Below the pieces are notes generated by a model. The model worked only from the letters and a program-made list of their open reading frames with translations. It had not been told where the DNA came from and did not search any database. Of a DNA stretch of 64,000 nucleotides, positions 55,052-63,303 are shown one piece after another. The stretch spans positions 1 through 64,000 of the IMG/VR virus record IMGVR_UViG_3300008954_003312; one strand, given 5' to 3'. Source of the stretch: a virus. The stretch's first letter is position 1; each line of letters starts with the position of its first letter. Made by a program: the position numbers and the translations under genes.

Positions 55052-57829
55052 ATGTCTCTAATAAAGATCTTACCAGAATATCTTGAGACCTTTACCCTAA
55101 CACTACACCCTAACAGGAGGTTTGTTTCTTCTTCTGCGGAGGGTGTAACGACTGGTTCACTGTCGCTATCAGCGAGACCTAGCACATCTGTAAAGAGCAT
55201 AGTTAAGATGTCAACCGGATCTGACACGTCTGGCTTTGAGGGCTCAGTCTTTGATTTATCAAACTACTACCCTAGCAATATACTCGAAAGTGTAAATAGG
55301 GATTATTTAGATAATTACAGAGACTCATCGTGGGATGGAACAGCTAGCTATACATCTAATATGGTCGCATATTTATCAGGTGTTCATGAGACGACTGGGT
55401 CTCATAGAAACGCTAGGACATTTGAAATCACTAGATTTGATGCTCCTTTTGAACTATCTAAAGAGAATGGTGTTAAGAACTTTGTTAGAAACGGTCTAAT
55501 GTCATCATATAGATCAAGATATACCGGTTGTGACTTTACCTATACAAATTATAGCTCATTAAACTTTTTTACCTCTTCTGACGTTCCTTCAGGCTCAGCA
55601 CTAATTTATCCAAACTTTAGCGGTGCAACACCAGGTCTTCTTCCCGTTGGAAGCAGTGAAGTTGCCGAGAGGGGTTACGGTCTTCAGCAACCCAGGCCTT
55701 ACACACCCTATAAGGGATTTACTCTTCAGTTTTACATAAATCCAAGGTATACAACTGATGATCCAGTTCAGCACGGAGGGGCTAGCAGCCCGACTTCAGG
55801 AAGTGTCTTTAGAGCTGGAACTATTATGCACCTATCTTCAACTTTTGCTGTCTCTCTTGTGACTGGGAGTGGAGTTGATGAAAGCGGATATCCCAATGGA
55901 TACCGAATCATGCTTCAGTTAAGTCATAGTTGTGACACTAAGCCCTCTGATGTTGATCTAAGCATAACAAACAGCAGAAGAGATGTTCCAAATGATCTGA
56001 TCTTTCTATCAGATGATAATGTCCTGACAAGAAATCACTGGCATCATGTCTCTATACGATGGGATGCTGCGACTAATAATAGAGGCACAGGATCTTTTTA
56101 TGTGGACGGATCAGAGAGAGGCAGCTTTGCTGTTCAGTCTGCTTCAATTGCTGCAACAGAACCGTTTAAGTCTCGACCTAGCGGAAATGATCCAAGGATT
56201 ACATGGGGATCAGATGCTCTTGTGATTGGAAACTTTTTTGAGGGATCACACATCGGTCAGCTTTTTAACGGACCTGCTACTGGTAGTGAGGGATGTGCGA
56301 GAAAGGTTTTTTCTGATGGAGCCGACAATCCCTATCACAGCAGCATTGATCCTGCTGTGGGATTCCATCACCCATTAAATGCTGAGATCCACGAGGTGCA
56401 GATCTGGAAGAGGTCCCTGGCAAATGACGAGGTAAGCACTTTAATGAAAAAAGGTGTCGGATCTATAGACGCACCGTGGTCTGAGAATAACTTTTCAACA
56501 AATAAAGCCTCTCTCATAGCTCATAATGATCTTTGCTTTTATCTTCCTCCTTTCTTTGTCAAGGAGTCCAATCCCAGAAAAGTTACTGCGACACCTTTCC
56601 TATTTTCTGAAGGGACAAACGGATTTTCTGCTGTAGACCTCGACGGCGGCCAGACTCTGGGAACATTCTCTTCTACAACTACTTCACAGACAGATACACC
56701 ATTTCATCTAACAGCATCACTTTCTGTTGGAGGACACATTGTTAGTCTTGAGAACTATGTTAGAGACTTTGTTACCGGGTACTATCCTAGACTTTTTCAC
56801 CTAACAGCAACTATTATTGACACAGCTGGATTTACAGCTAGCCCTAGCAGTTATATCAAGCTAGATCCCGACGGAGAAAAGTGGAGTGCTAATAGATATT
56901 TTTATTCTCAGATGTTTGGAGCATCTGGGTCCCAGATAGCAAAGAGAAATTTAACTATCTTGCCAAACGATAATGGAAAGTTTCAACCTAACTTTGATCT
57001 TCTTGAAACTGGATCCGGCTATGGTCTTTCTAATGAACCTGACAGCATCTTTAAGACTTCACTGGGTGCAATTGATAGATCGATTGTAAGTCTCAATGAG
57101 ATGATATTGACAGGTGCCCTGGGCACTCCGCCTCTTCCTGGTGATTTTGATGTTGATGACAAGAGCTTTATGACAGACATCTGCGGAGCAGCTCCCTCTT
57201 CTGGCTCAACAATAACCCCTCCTGATTCTTGTAACATTAGTAGAAATTACATACATTATTTCTCTGTCTATAATCAAATAAGAGATCCTAGTTCTAATCA
57301 GCTTACATTTTTTAATATTCCAAATCTGTACTATGGTCAAAGAATATTGCCTGAAACATTTAAGATAATTGACCCTAGCATGACTGGATCTGGAGGAAAG
57401 GTCAAGATCACCCTTAAGGACAATGGAAAAGGGGGACTCTATAGAGCAGACTGTACAGGATCTCACCCTACTTGGTCAAATGTTGGAAATGTTTTTTATG
57501 AAGAGGGCGTTGCGATTATTAAATCTCCAAATCTTCCCTTGTTTGCAACAGGAGCATTTGAGACATCCTTCCAGGGAGAGCAGAGTACACATGTTTTGAC
57601 AATCAATGCTCCCTGTGAAACTGGAATGTTTATGTCATCTTCTAACCCATCGTTCAAAGTTCTATCAGCTTCCCTTGATCCGAATGAATACGACCCTGAG
57701 TTTGTATACATTACGGGCTTTAATCTTCATGATGATAATCTTAATGTTATTGGAAGGTCAAATCTTGCTCAGCCCTTAATCAAGAGGTCTAGCGATGAAT
57801 TTCTTTTTAAATTTAAAATGGATTTTTAA
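55052..57829 (+). CDS. Large tail protein with LamG-like domain and shared C-terminal module
   Basis: A 925-residue protein with AAGGAG before the ATG. Residues about 215-470 form a LamG/ConA-like domain (KGFTLQFYINPR, NHWHHVSIRWD, GSFYVDG, AEIHEVQIWKRSLA). From about 735 on (NIPNLYYGQRILPETF, GNVFYEEGVAII, FVYITGFNLHDDN, FKFKMDF) it matches the C-terminal module of the preceding gene product. It may be a receptor- or glycan-contacting baseplate protein; that is inference. Confidence 0.65.
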   Translation: MSLIKILPEYLETFTLTLHPNRRFVSSSAEGVTTGSLSLSARPSTSVKSIVKMSTGSDTSGFEGSVFDLSNYYPSNILESVNRDYLDNYRDSSWDGTASYTSNMVAYLSGVHETTGSHRNARTFEITRFDAPFELSKENGVKNFVRNGLMSSYRSRYTGCDFTYTNYSSLNFFTSSDVPSGSALIYPNFSGATPGLLPVGSSEVAERGYGLQQPRPYTPYKGFTLQFYINPRYTTDDPVQHGGASSPTSGSVFRAGTIMHLSSTFAVSLVTGSGVDESGYPNGYRIMLQLSHSCDTKPSDVDLSITNSRRDVPNDLIFLSDDNVLTRNHWHHVSIRWDAATNNRGTGSFYVDGSERGSFAVQSASIAATEPFKSRPSGNDPRITWGSDALVIGNFFEGSHIGQLFNGPATGSEGCARKVFSDGADNPYHSSIDPAVGFHHPLNAEIHEVQIWKRSLANDEVSTLMKKGVGSIDAPWSENNFSTNKASLIAHNDLCFYLPPFFVKESNPRKVTATPFLFSEGTNGFSAVDLDGGQTLGTFSSTTTSQTDTPFHLTASLSVGGHIVSLENYVRDFVTGYYPRLFHLTATIIDTAGFTASPSSYIKLDPDGEKWSANRYFYSQMFGASGSQIAKRNLTILPNDNGKFQPNFDLLETGSGYGLSNEPDSIFKTSLGAIDRSIVSLNEMILTGALGTPPLPGDFDVDDKSFMTDICGAAPSSGSTITPPDSCNISRNYIHYFSVYNQIRDPSSNQLTFFNIPNLYYGQRILPETFKIIDPSMTGSGGKVKITLKDNGKGGLYRADCTGSHPTWSNVGNVFYEEGVAIIKSPNLPLFATGAFETSFQGEQSTHVLTINAPCETGMFMSSSNPSFKVLSASLDPNEYDPEFVYITGFNLHDDNLNVIGRSNLAQPLIKRSSDEFLFKFKMDF

Positions 57830-58371
57830 TGATTTTAGGGCTGGATATATCTACTAGCTGTACTGGCTGGTGTATTGTTGGACCAAGTGGTAATTTAATT
57901 GACATGGATTCGATTGTCTTATCAAAGGATAAGACAATATTTAAGAAAGCTCAAAAGGTTAGGAGAGAATTATCCAGGCTGAATATTGAATATGGAATTG
58001 AAAAGGTGTGCATTGAGGAAAATTTGCAGGCATTTAGACCAGGACTCTCTTCTGCAAGGACACTTCTAACCCTTGCGAGATTCAATGGAATCGTGAGCTA
58101 TCTTGCACAAGAGGAGTTTTACTTTTCTCCAACATTTATAAATGTAAACACAGCTAGAAAGGCGCTTGGAATAAAAATTAAAAGAAAAAAAGATGGAGGA
58201 AAGCCAACAAAAGACCAGATTATAGAATGGGCATCTGGTGAACTAAATAATTTTAAGTGGCCAACAAAGGTTTTAAAAAGCGGACCTCGTAAAGATCAGT
58301 GTATTTTGGATCCAGTAAGCTATGACATGGCAGATGCATATGTGATTTCAAGAGCGGGATTAATTATTTAA
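57829..58371 (+). CDS. RuvC-like Holliday-junction resolvase / RNase H-fold nuclease
   Basis: A 180-residue protein. LGLDISTSCTGWCIV with D6 is the first RNase H-fold motif; VCIEENLQAF (E62/E63) is the second; DMADAYVIS near 165-171 supplies the last Asp residues. This is the RuvC/poxvirus-type resolvase layout used to resolve branched DNA before packaging. The ATG overlaps the preceding virion gene (TAATGA). It may replace T4 endonuclease VII (gp49). Confidence 0.85.
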   Translation: MILGLDISTSCTGWCIVGPSGNLIDMDSIVLSKDKTIFKKAQKVRRELSRLNIEYGIEKVCIEENLQAFRPGLSSARTLLTLARFNGIVSYLAQEEFYFSPTFINVNTARKALGIKIKRKKDGGKPTKDQIIEWASGELNNFKWPTKVLKSGPRKDQCILDPVSYDMADAYVISRAGLII

Positions 58372-58372
58372 A

Positions 58373-58385
58373 AAATATTTAATCT
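58373..58385 (+). promoter_or_regulatory. Candidate late-promoter element (AATATTTAATCT)
   Basis: In the 31 bp gap before the primase, AATATTTAATCT is identical over 12 bp to the element at 52994-53005 and lies about 29 bp before the ATG. The exact repeat in two short gaps is the main reason to call it. Confidence 0.4.
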
Positions 58386-58402
58386 TACAGTATTATTTAG
58401 AC

Positions 58403-59359
58403 ATGAAGTCTATAACAGAAAGACTTAGATTTGTTAGATCAGTTTTTGGAAAATCTCATCTTGCAAATAATGGAGTTGATGTTGCTGTTAGATGCCCAAG
58501 CTGTAATAGTAAGTCGAAGAAGAAACTATCTATAAATCTTGAGACTTGGCAGTATCACTGCTGGGTATGTGGAATAAAGGGAAAGGATTTATCTTTTATT
58601 TTAAAAAAGTTTTCTAATCCAGAAGACTTATCACTATACAGTTCTGAATTTTTAGATCAAAAAAATACTGATTTAATAGTAGAAGAATCCATTGAAACAC
58701 CCAGCCTTCCAGATGACTTTATTTTACTTGCTGACAATTTAAAAACAAGAGATCCCGATCTTAGATCATGCCTTCTTTACTTAAAGAAAAGAGGGATTAC
58801 AAAAAAAGACTTATGGTACTTTAAATTAGGTACATGCAGATCTGGTACACATCGTAGAAGGGTTATTACTCCATCTTTTGATGCAGATGGATATTTAAAT
58901 TTTTACTCTTCTAGGACTATCGACGATGGAAGAATAAAATATCTAAATTCTAAGTTTGACAAGAGAGACATTGCATTCAATGAGATAAACATTGACTGGA
59001 AAAGAGAGTTAACAGTTGTTGAAGGACCATTTGATTTATTTAAATGCAATGATAATTCTACTTGTCTGCTTGGTTCAAGTCTAGGTGAGGGTCATTTTCT
59101 TTTTAGACGAATTGTTGCCAGCGCAACACCCGTTTTACTTGCTTTAGATAGTGATATGATTCAAAAATCATTTAAGATTGCTAGACTTTTATCAGAATAC
59201 GGAAGCCAGGTTAGAATTCTTAACTTAGAGGGAAATGAAGATGTTGGTAGCTTGACAAAAGAAGCTTTCTTAAAGCTAAGAGAAAGAGCAGCTCCATACG
59301 ATAGAAATATTGATTTAATCAGTAGAATTGGATCACTTAGAAGTGGATCAATTATCTGA
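58403..59359 (+). CDS. DNA primase, DnaG/gp61-like
   Basis: A 318-residue primase. The N-terminal zinc ribbon has C31-x2-C34 and C53-x2-C56 (RCPSCNS, YHCWVCG). The TOPRIM-type centre shows VVEGPFDLFKC near 205-215 and LALDSDM near 247-253, supplying the catalytic Glu and Asp pair. It is short compared with bacterial DnaG (about 580) and similar to T4 gp61. It would prime lagging-strand synthesis; the helicase gene is outside this window. Confidence 0.9.
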   Translation: MKSITERLRFVRSVFGKSHLANNGVDVAVRCPSCNSKSKKKLSINLETWQYHCWVCGIKGKDLSFILKKFSNPEDLSLYSSEFLDQKNTDLIVEESIETPSLPDDFILLADNLKTRDPDLRSCLLYLKKRGITKKDLWYFKLGTCRSGTHRRRVITPSFDADGYLNFYSSRTIDDGRIKYLNSKFDKRDIAFNEINIDWKRELTVVEGPFDLFKCNDNSTCLLGSSLGEGHFLFRRIVASATPVLLALDSDMIQKSFKIARLLSEYGSQVRILNLEGNEDVGSLTKEAFLKLRERAAPYDRNIDLISRIGSLRSGSII

Positions 59360-59470
59360 GATATAATACTTATGACTATAACAGAATTATAAGATTGCAA
59401 GAATGAAAAAATGATCTGTTGTACAAATTGCAATTTTAGTGTTGAATTAATAGATAGACATGGTTAATAT
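59360..59470 (+). promoter_or_regulatory. 111 bp gap with a TATAAT box and a possible 18-codon ORF
   Basis: TATAAT at 59362-59367 is a perfect -10 box, but no clear TTGACA or MotA-like box is found upstream. An ATG at 59411 opens an 18-codon frame (MICCTNCNFSVELIDRHG, stop at 59465-59467) with a CCxxC cluster and no strong ribosome site. Either could be chance. Nothing else is seen. Confidence 0.25.
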
Positions 59471-62400
59471 ATGAGAATAATACATCTCGCTGATATTCAC
59501 TGGCGCGGACTTTCTAGGCACGAAGAATATCGTGAGTCTTTTTCAAAGTTTTTTAAGATTGCGAGAGAGCTAAATCCAGACGTTATCTATGTTGGCGGTG
59601 ATATTGTTCATAGCAAGACACAGGGAATATCTCCAGAGCTGATAGACAGCCTTTCTTGGTGGTTTTCTGGCATGGCACAGATATGTCCAGTTCATGTTAT
59701 ACTTGGAAACCATGATGGGCTGATTCACAACAAGGGAAGACAGGATGCAATTACACCTATTCTTTCTGCTTTAGACAATTCTAATATCCACCTTTATAAG
59801 GAATCAGGAACGTATCCTACTGGCGTTCCAGGATTTAATTGGTGCGTTTTTTCTTGTTTTGATGAAGCAGGTTGGAGAAATGTATATCCTGTTAATGATG
59901 AAATTAATCTTGCGCTATTTCACGGAGGTGTTCTGGGGTCGAAAACAGATATTAACTGGGACATCGAGGGTGAAGTTACAGTTGATTTTTTTGATAAATA
60001 CGATTTTTCTCTCTTAGGTGACATACATAGACTTCAATATCTAGATGATAGGAAGACAATAGCTTATCCAGGTTCTACAATACAACAAAACTACGGTGAA
60101 GATCCTGGTAAGGGATTTTTATTTTGGGAGATAGAAAGTAAAGATAAGTTTACTAGCAAATTTTATGAAATACCTCATGATAGACCCTTTATTACAGTTG
60201 ACTGGAAGGGTGATTTAAATAAAACATTGCTAAGCGCAAAAAAGTATTCTGACAAAACGAGATTTAGAATCAGATCAGAAAATCCAATTTCTCAAGAAGA
60301 TATACGGTCTCTTCAGAGAGACTTAAAAAGTATTAAAGACGCCACAGAGGTCGTCTTTAAGTGTGAGAGTAGCTTTGATTCTTCTAGAATAAGAATGAAA
60401 AAAGGTGAGATTAAGAAGAGAGATCTCCGTGATGCTGCTACACAAAAAAGATTAATTCGTGAGTACTATCTTAACAATGAAATATCTGATGATATGCTTT
60501 CTGAATTTGATTCACTTGTTGCAAGATACCTTTCTCAAATAGCTGAGACAGATTCTGTGGTTAGAAATACAAGATGGAATATCAATAAATTGAAATTTGA
60601 TAACACGTTTGCATACGGAAATAACAATATTATTAATTTTGATCATCTACCTGGAATAACTGGAATATTTGGAAAGAACGCCAGGGGAAAGTCAGCAATT
60701 GTCGGATCTTTGATGTATGGACTTTTTAATACAACCGATAGAGGGTCTATTAAAAATATTCATATTATAAACAATAGAAAAGATAGCTGCTGTGTAGAGA
60801 CAGAGATTACAGTCAATGGAGATAGGCACAAAGTAGAAAGAAAGACAATAAAGCATCAGACCAGAAAAGGCGAAGTCTATGCTTCTACATCAATGTCTTT
60901 TTTAAGGCTGGGTGCAGAAGGTGAAGCTGATAAAGATCTTTCTGACGAGCAGAGAAGAAAAACAGAAAAAATATTAAAAAGATCAATTGGTTCATCTGAA
61001 GATTTTCTAATGACTGCCTTAGCATCTCAGGGTCAGATGAATACCTTTATTAAAGAAAGGGCAACTTCAAGAAAGATGATTTTATCAAAATTTTTAGACC
61101 TAGAGGTCTTTGATAAGATGCATGAAAAAGCCAAGGAAGATTCATCTGAGCTTAGAAGCCAGATTAGAAATGTTCCTGATATTGACTGGGACGCAAAGAT
61201 AGATGATTTAAAATTTAAATTAATAAATAAGAAAAAAGATATTGAGACAACAAATGAAAGACTGGGCTTAATTAGAGAAAAATTACAGCAGATTAAGATT
61301 GAGCTTGCTGTTTCTGATAATCCAAATGTAGTGACAACATCAGAGATAGAAAGACAAGTGTCCAGCATAGAAGCTCTAAAAGTCAGTCTAGATAGTCTTC
61401 TAGAAGAAAAAGAATTATTATTAAAAGATATTAATGAAAAGAATGGATTAATTTTAAAGATAAGGCTTGCCAAATCTGACTTTTCAATTGAAGACTTTAA
61501 GAAAAAGCTTGAGTTTCACAGAGAGTTAGAGAAGAAAATACTTTCTATAAGCTATGAATATGAAAAAGAAAAGATCACACTAGATGATCAGAAAAAGTCC
61601 ATTAAGATACTTTCTGAAGTCCCGTGCGGAGATCAGTTTCTAAGCTGCAAGTTTATTAAAAATTCTCATAAAAATAAGTCTTTAATAGAAGATCAGAGAA
61701 AAAAAGTTAAGTCCCTAGGGAGTGATCTAAGAAAAAATAGAAGATTTCTAAAAGACATGAATCTAGATGAGATCGAGAAGAGCATGTCTAAGTTTGAAAG
61801 TCTAGAGAAAAAGCAAGTTGAATCATCCCTTCAGGTTTCTAGATTGCGTGTTTTATTGGGAAATAAAGAAAATGAAATAGAGTCTCTTAACAATATGCTA
61901 ATTACAAGCTCAGAAAGACTTGAGGATATGAATGCTAGAGTAGTTGATGATGATTCTAAGGATATATCTTCAAAATTAAAATCAAGAATTGTGACTCTAG
62001 AATCACAAATAGAAAAATTAGATAAAAATAGAACAAGTCAAATTGATAAGATTACCAGAATTAAGGTTGAAATTTCCAGGATAGTAGATCAAAAATCTGA
62101 ATATGAAAAGATAAAAAATCAACTAAAAATTTATGATATGTTTATACAGGCAGTCTCTAAGAAAGGAATTCCTCTACAGATCATGATGTCCCAGCTTCCT
62201 ATCATTAATTCTGAAATTGAAAAGATATTACAGGGTGTTGTTGGATTTACAGTATCTCTTGAGGCTGACGATGAATCAAATTCTATGGATGTCTATATAG
62301 ACTATGGTGATTCTAAGAGAATTATCGAGCTTGCTTCTGGCATGGAAAAAATGATGGCTTCACTTGCCATCCGCGTTGCATTGATTAATGTTTCAACACT

Positions 62401-62608
62401 GCCTAAGACAAACATGCTCATTATTGATGAGGGATTTGGTGCTCTAGATGAAAATAACATAGAGGCTTGTGGTCGTCTTCTTATTTCATTAAAAAAGTGG
62501 TTTAGAAATATTCTAATAATATCACACGTTGATGCTATTAAAGATGTTGTTGATAATTCACTTGATATTATAAAAAAAGAAAAGGACTCCTATGTGATCC
62601 ATGAGTAA
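59471..62608 (+). CDS. Single-chain Mre11-Rad50 (gp47-gp46/SbcD-SbcC) fusion
   Basis: A 1045-residue protein. The N-terminal phosphoesterase has D8-x-H10, GGD at 42-44, GNHD at 79-82, FHGG near 150 and GDIH near 187. About residue 365 the ATPase starts (NINKLKFDNTFAY), Walker A GKNARGKS at 401-408, a coiled coil of about 400 residues with a C719-x6-C726 apex, ASGME signature near 955-959 and Walker B/D-loop MLIIDEGFGALDE near 981-993. It processes DNA ends. No internal stop or frameshift separates the halves. Confidence 0.93.
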   Translation: MRIIHLADIHWRGLSRHEEYRESFSKFFKIARELNPDVIYVGGDIVHSKTQGISPELIDSLSWWFSGMAQICPVHVILGNHDGLIHNKGRQDAITPILSALDNSNIHLYKESGTYPTGVPGFNWCVFSCFDEAGWRNVYPVNDEINLALFHGGVLGSKTDINWDIEGEVTVDFFDKYDFSLLGDIHRLQYLDDRKTIAYPGSTIQQNYGEDPGKGFLFWEIESKDKFTSKFYEIPHDRPFITVDWKGDLNKTLLSAKKYSDKTRFRIRSENPISQEDIRSLQRDLKSIKDATEVVFKCESSFDSSRIRMKKGEIKKRDLRDAATQKRLIREYYLNNEISDDMLSEFDSLVARYLSQIAETDSVVRNTRWNINKLKFDNTFAYGNNNIINFDHLPGITGIFGKNARGKSAIVGSLMYGLFNTTDRGSIKNIHIINNRKDSCCVETEITVNGDRHKVERKTIKHQTRKGEVYASTSMSFLRLGAEGEADKDLSDEQRRKTEKILKRSIGSSEDFLMTALASQGQMNTFIKERATSRKMILSKFLDLEVFDKMHEKAKEDSSELRSQIRNVPDIDWDAKIDDLKFKLINKKKDIETTNERLGLIREKLQQIKIELAVSDNPNVVTTSEIERQVSSIEALKVSLDSLLEEKELLLKDINEKNGLILKIRLAKSDFSIEDFKKKLEFHRELEKKILSISYEYEKEKITLDDQKKSIKILSEVPCGDQFLSCKFIKNSHKNKSLIEDQRKKVKSLGSDLRKNRRFLKDMNLDEIEKSMSKFESLEKKQVESSLQVSRLRVLLGNKENEIESLNNMLITSSERLEDMNARVVDDDSKDISSKLKSRIVTLESQIEKLDKNRTSQIDKITRIKVEISRIVDQKSEYEKIKNQLKIYDMFIQAVSKKGIPLQIMMSQLPIINSEIEKILQGVVGFTVSLEADDESNSMDVYIDYGDSKRIIELASGMEKMMASLAIRVALINVSTLPKTNMLIIDEGFGALDENNIEACGRLLISLKKWFRNILIISHVDAIKDVVDNSLDIIKKEKDSYVIHE

Positions 62609-62888
62609 TCATAAAATAGTTGAAGAAAATGAAAGATTTAATATAGTATCTATTTATTTTAAAAATAGAGACGGATTTGTTCCTGTGTTTTGTCCTGTGT
62701 GCAGCTTCTTGATGAGAGGGTCTAGTGATTCTGAATCTTATTTTAAATTTAAATGCTGCTTTGATTGCGGAATGAGGTGGGCACAGTCCAGAAAGAGGGA
62801 ATGGAATGACGGCTGGAGACCCGAAGATGATGAAATTCAACAAGAGATTTCTCAAAGGAAGAAAATTCCGCCAGCATTCCATCTATGA
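62601..62888 (+). CDS. Small zinc-ribbon protein, function unknown
   Basis: A 95-residue protein overlapping the SbcCD fusion by 8 bp. CPVC near residues 31-34 and CCFDC near 51-55 form a zinc-ribbon Cys quartet. The tail is Trp-, Glu- and Arg-rich (MRWAQSRKREWNDGWRPEDDE). Coupling to the recombination nuclease gene suggests a DNA- or protein-binding accessory; no family is recognised. Confidence 0.6.
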   Translation: MSNHKIVEENERFNIVSIYFKNRDGFVPVFCPVCSFLMRGSSDSESYFKFKCCFDCGMRWAQSRKREWNDGWRPEDDEIQQEISQRKKIPPAFHL

Positions 62889-62892
62889 GCGT

Positions 62893-62906
62893 CATATTTA
62901 ATATTA
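62893..62906 (+). promoter_or_regulatory. Candidate late-promoter element (ATATTTAATATTA)
   Basis: In the 34 bp gap before 62923, CATATTTAATATTAC lies about 30 bp upstream of the ATG, followed by TAGGAG. It carries the ATATTTAAT core in the same relative place as other gap elements, and would drive the terminase operon. Confidence 0.35.
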
Positions 62907-62922
62907 CTTTTAGGAGTTATTC

Positions 62923-63303
62923 ATGCTTTCTATTGAAGAAATTAGAGCTATAGGACAAATTTGTGATACAACCTGGGGAAGATATTCGACTGCTTCTTCT
63001 CCGACAATGTCGATTAAAGCGACACTTCAGGGTGATAAATTAACAATTAGATATCTAACAGTCTGTCATCTTGCATCTGAGAGAGAGCTCAGAGGTCAGG
63101 TTGATTCAGTATCAGACGAGTCTATTCAGATTACAAATGACTATATGAAAAATTTGAGAAAAGAATTTAAGAGCATATCCGGTCGAGCGATTAAGACAAA
63201 GAAGGAGTCAACACAGGACAGTATTGAAATGCTGACCACGTCTCCGTACACACCTAGAAAAACAGCGTACTATAGAAGATTTACAACATTTACGATTGAA
63301 TAA
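62923..63303 (+). CDS. Small conserved-looking protein upstream of terminase, function unknown
   Basis: A 126-residue protein with TAGGAG ahead of the ATG. It has an ordered helical N-terminus (SIEEIRAIGQICDTTWGRY) and a basic C-terminal tail (TPRKTAYYRRFTTF) with no catalytic motif. TAATG overlap with the terminase gene suggests a linked role in the packaging or neck stage; that is inference. Confidence 0.55.
   Translation: MLSIEEIRAIGQICDTTWGRYSTASSPTMSIKATLQGDKLTIRYLTVCHLASERELRGQVDSVSDESIQITNDYMKNLRKEFKSISGRAIKTKKESTQDSIEMLTTSPYTPRKTAYYRRFTTFTIE

Noticed and set aside
61033-61473. 146-codon minus-strand open frame
   Set aside because: It is an antisense shadow of the coiled-coil part of the Mre11-Rad50 fusion; its Phe/Ser/Ile-rich composition reflects the reverse of Lys/Glu codons.
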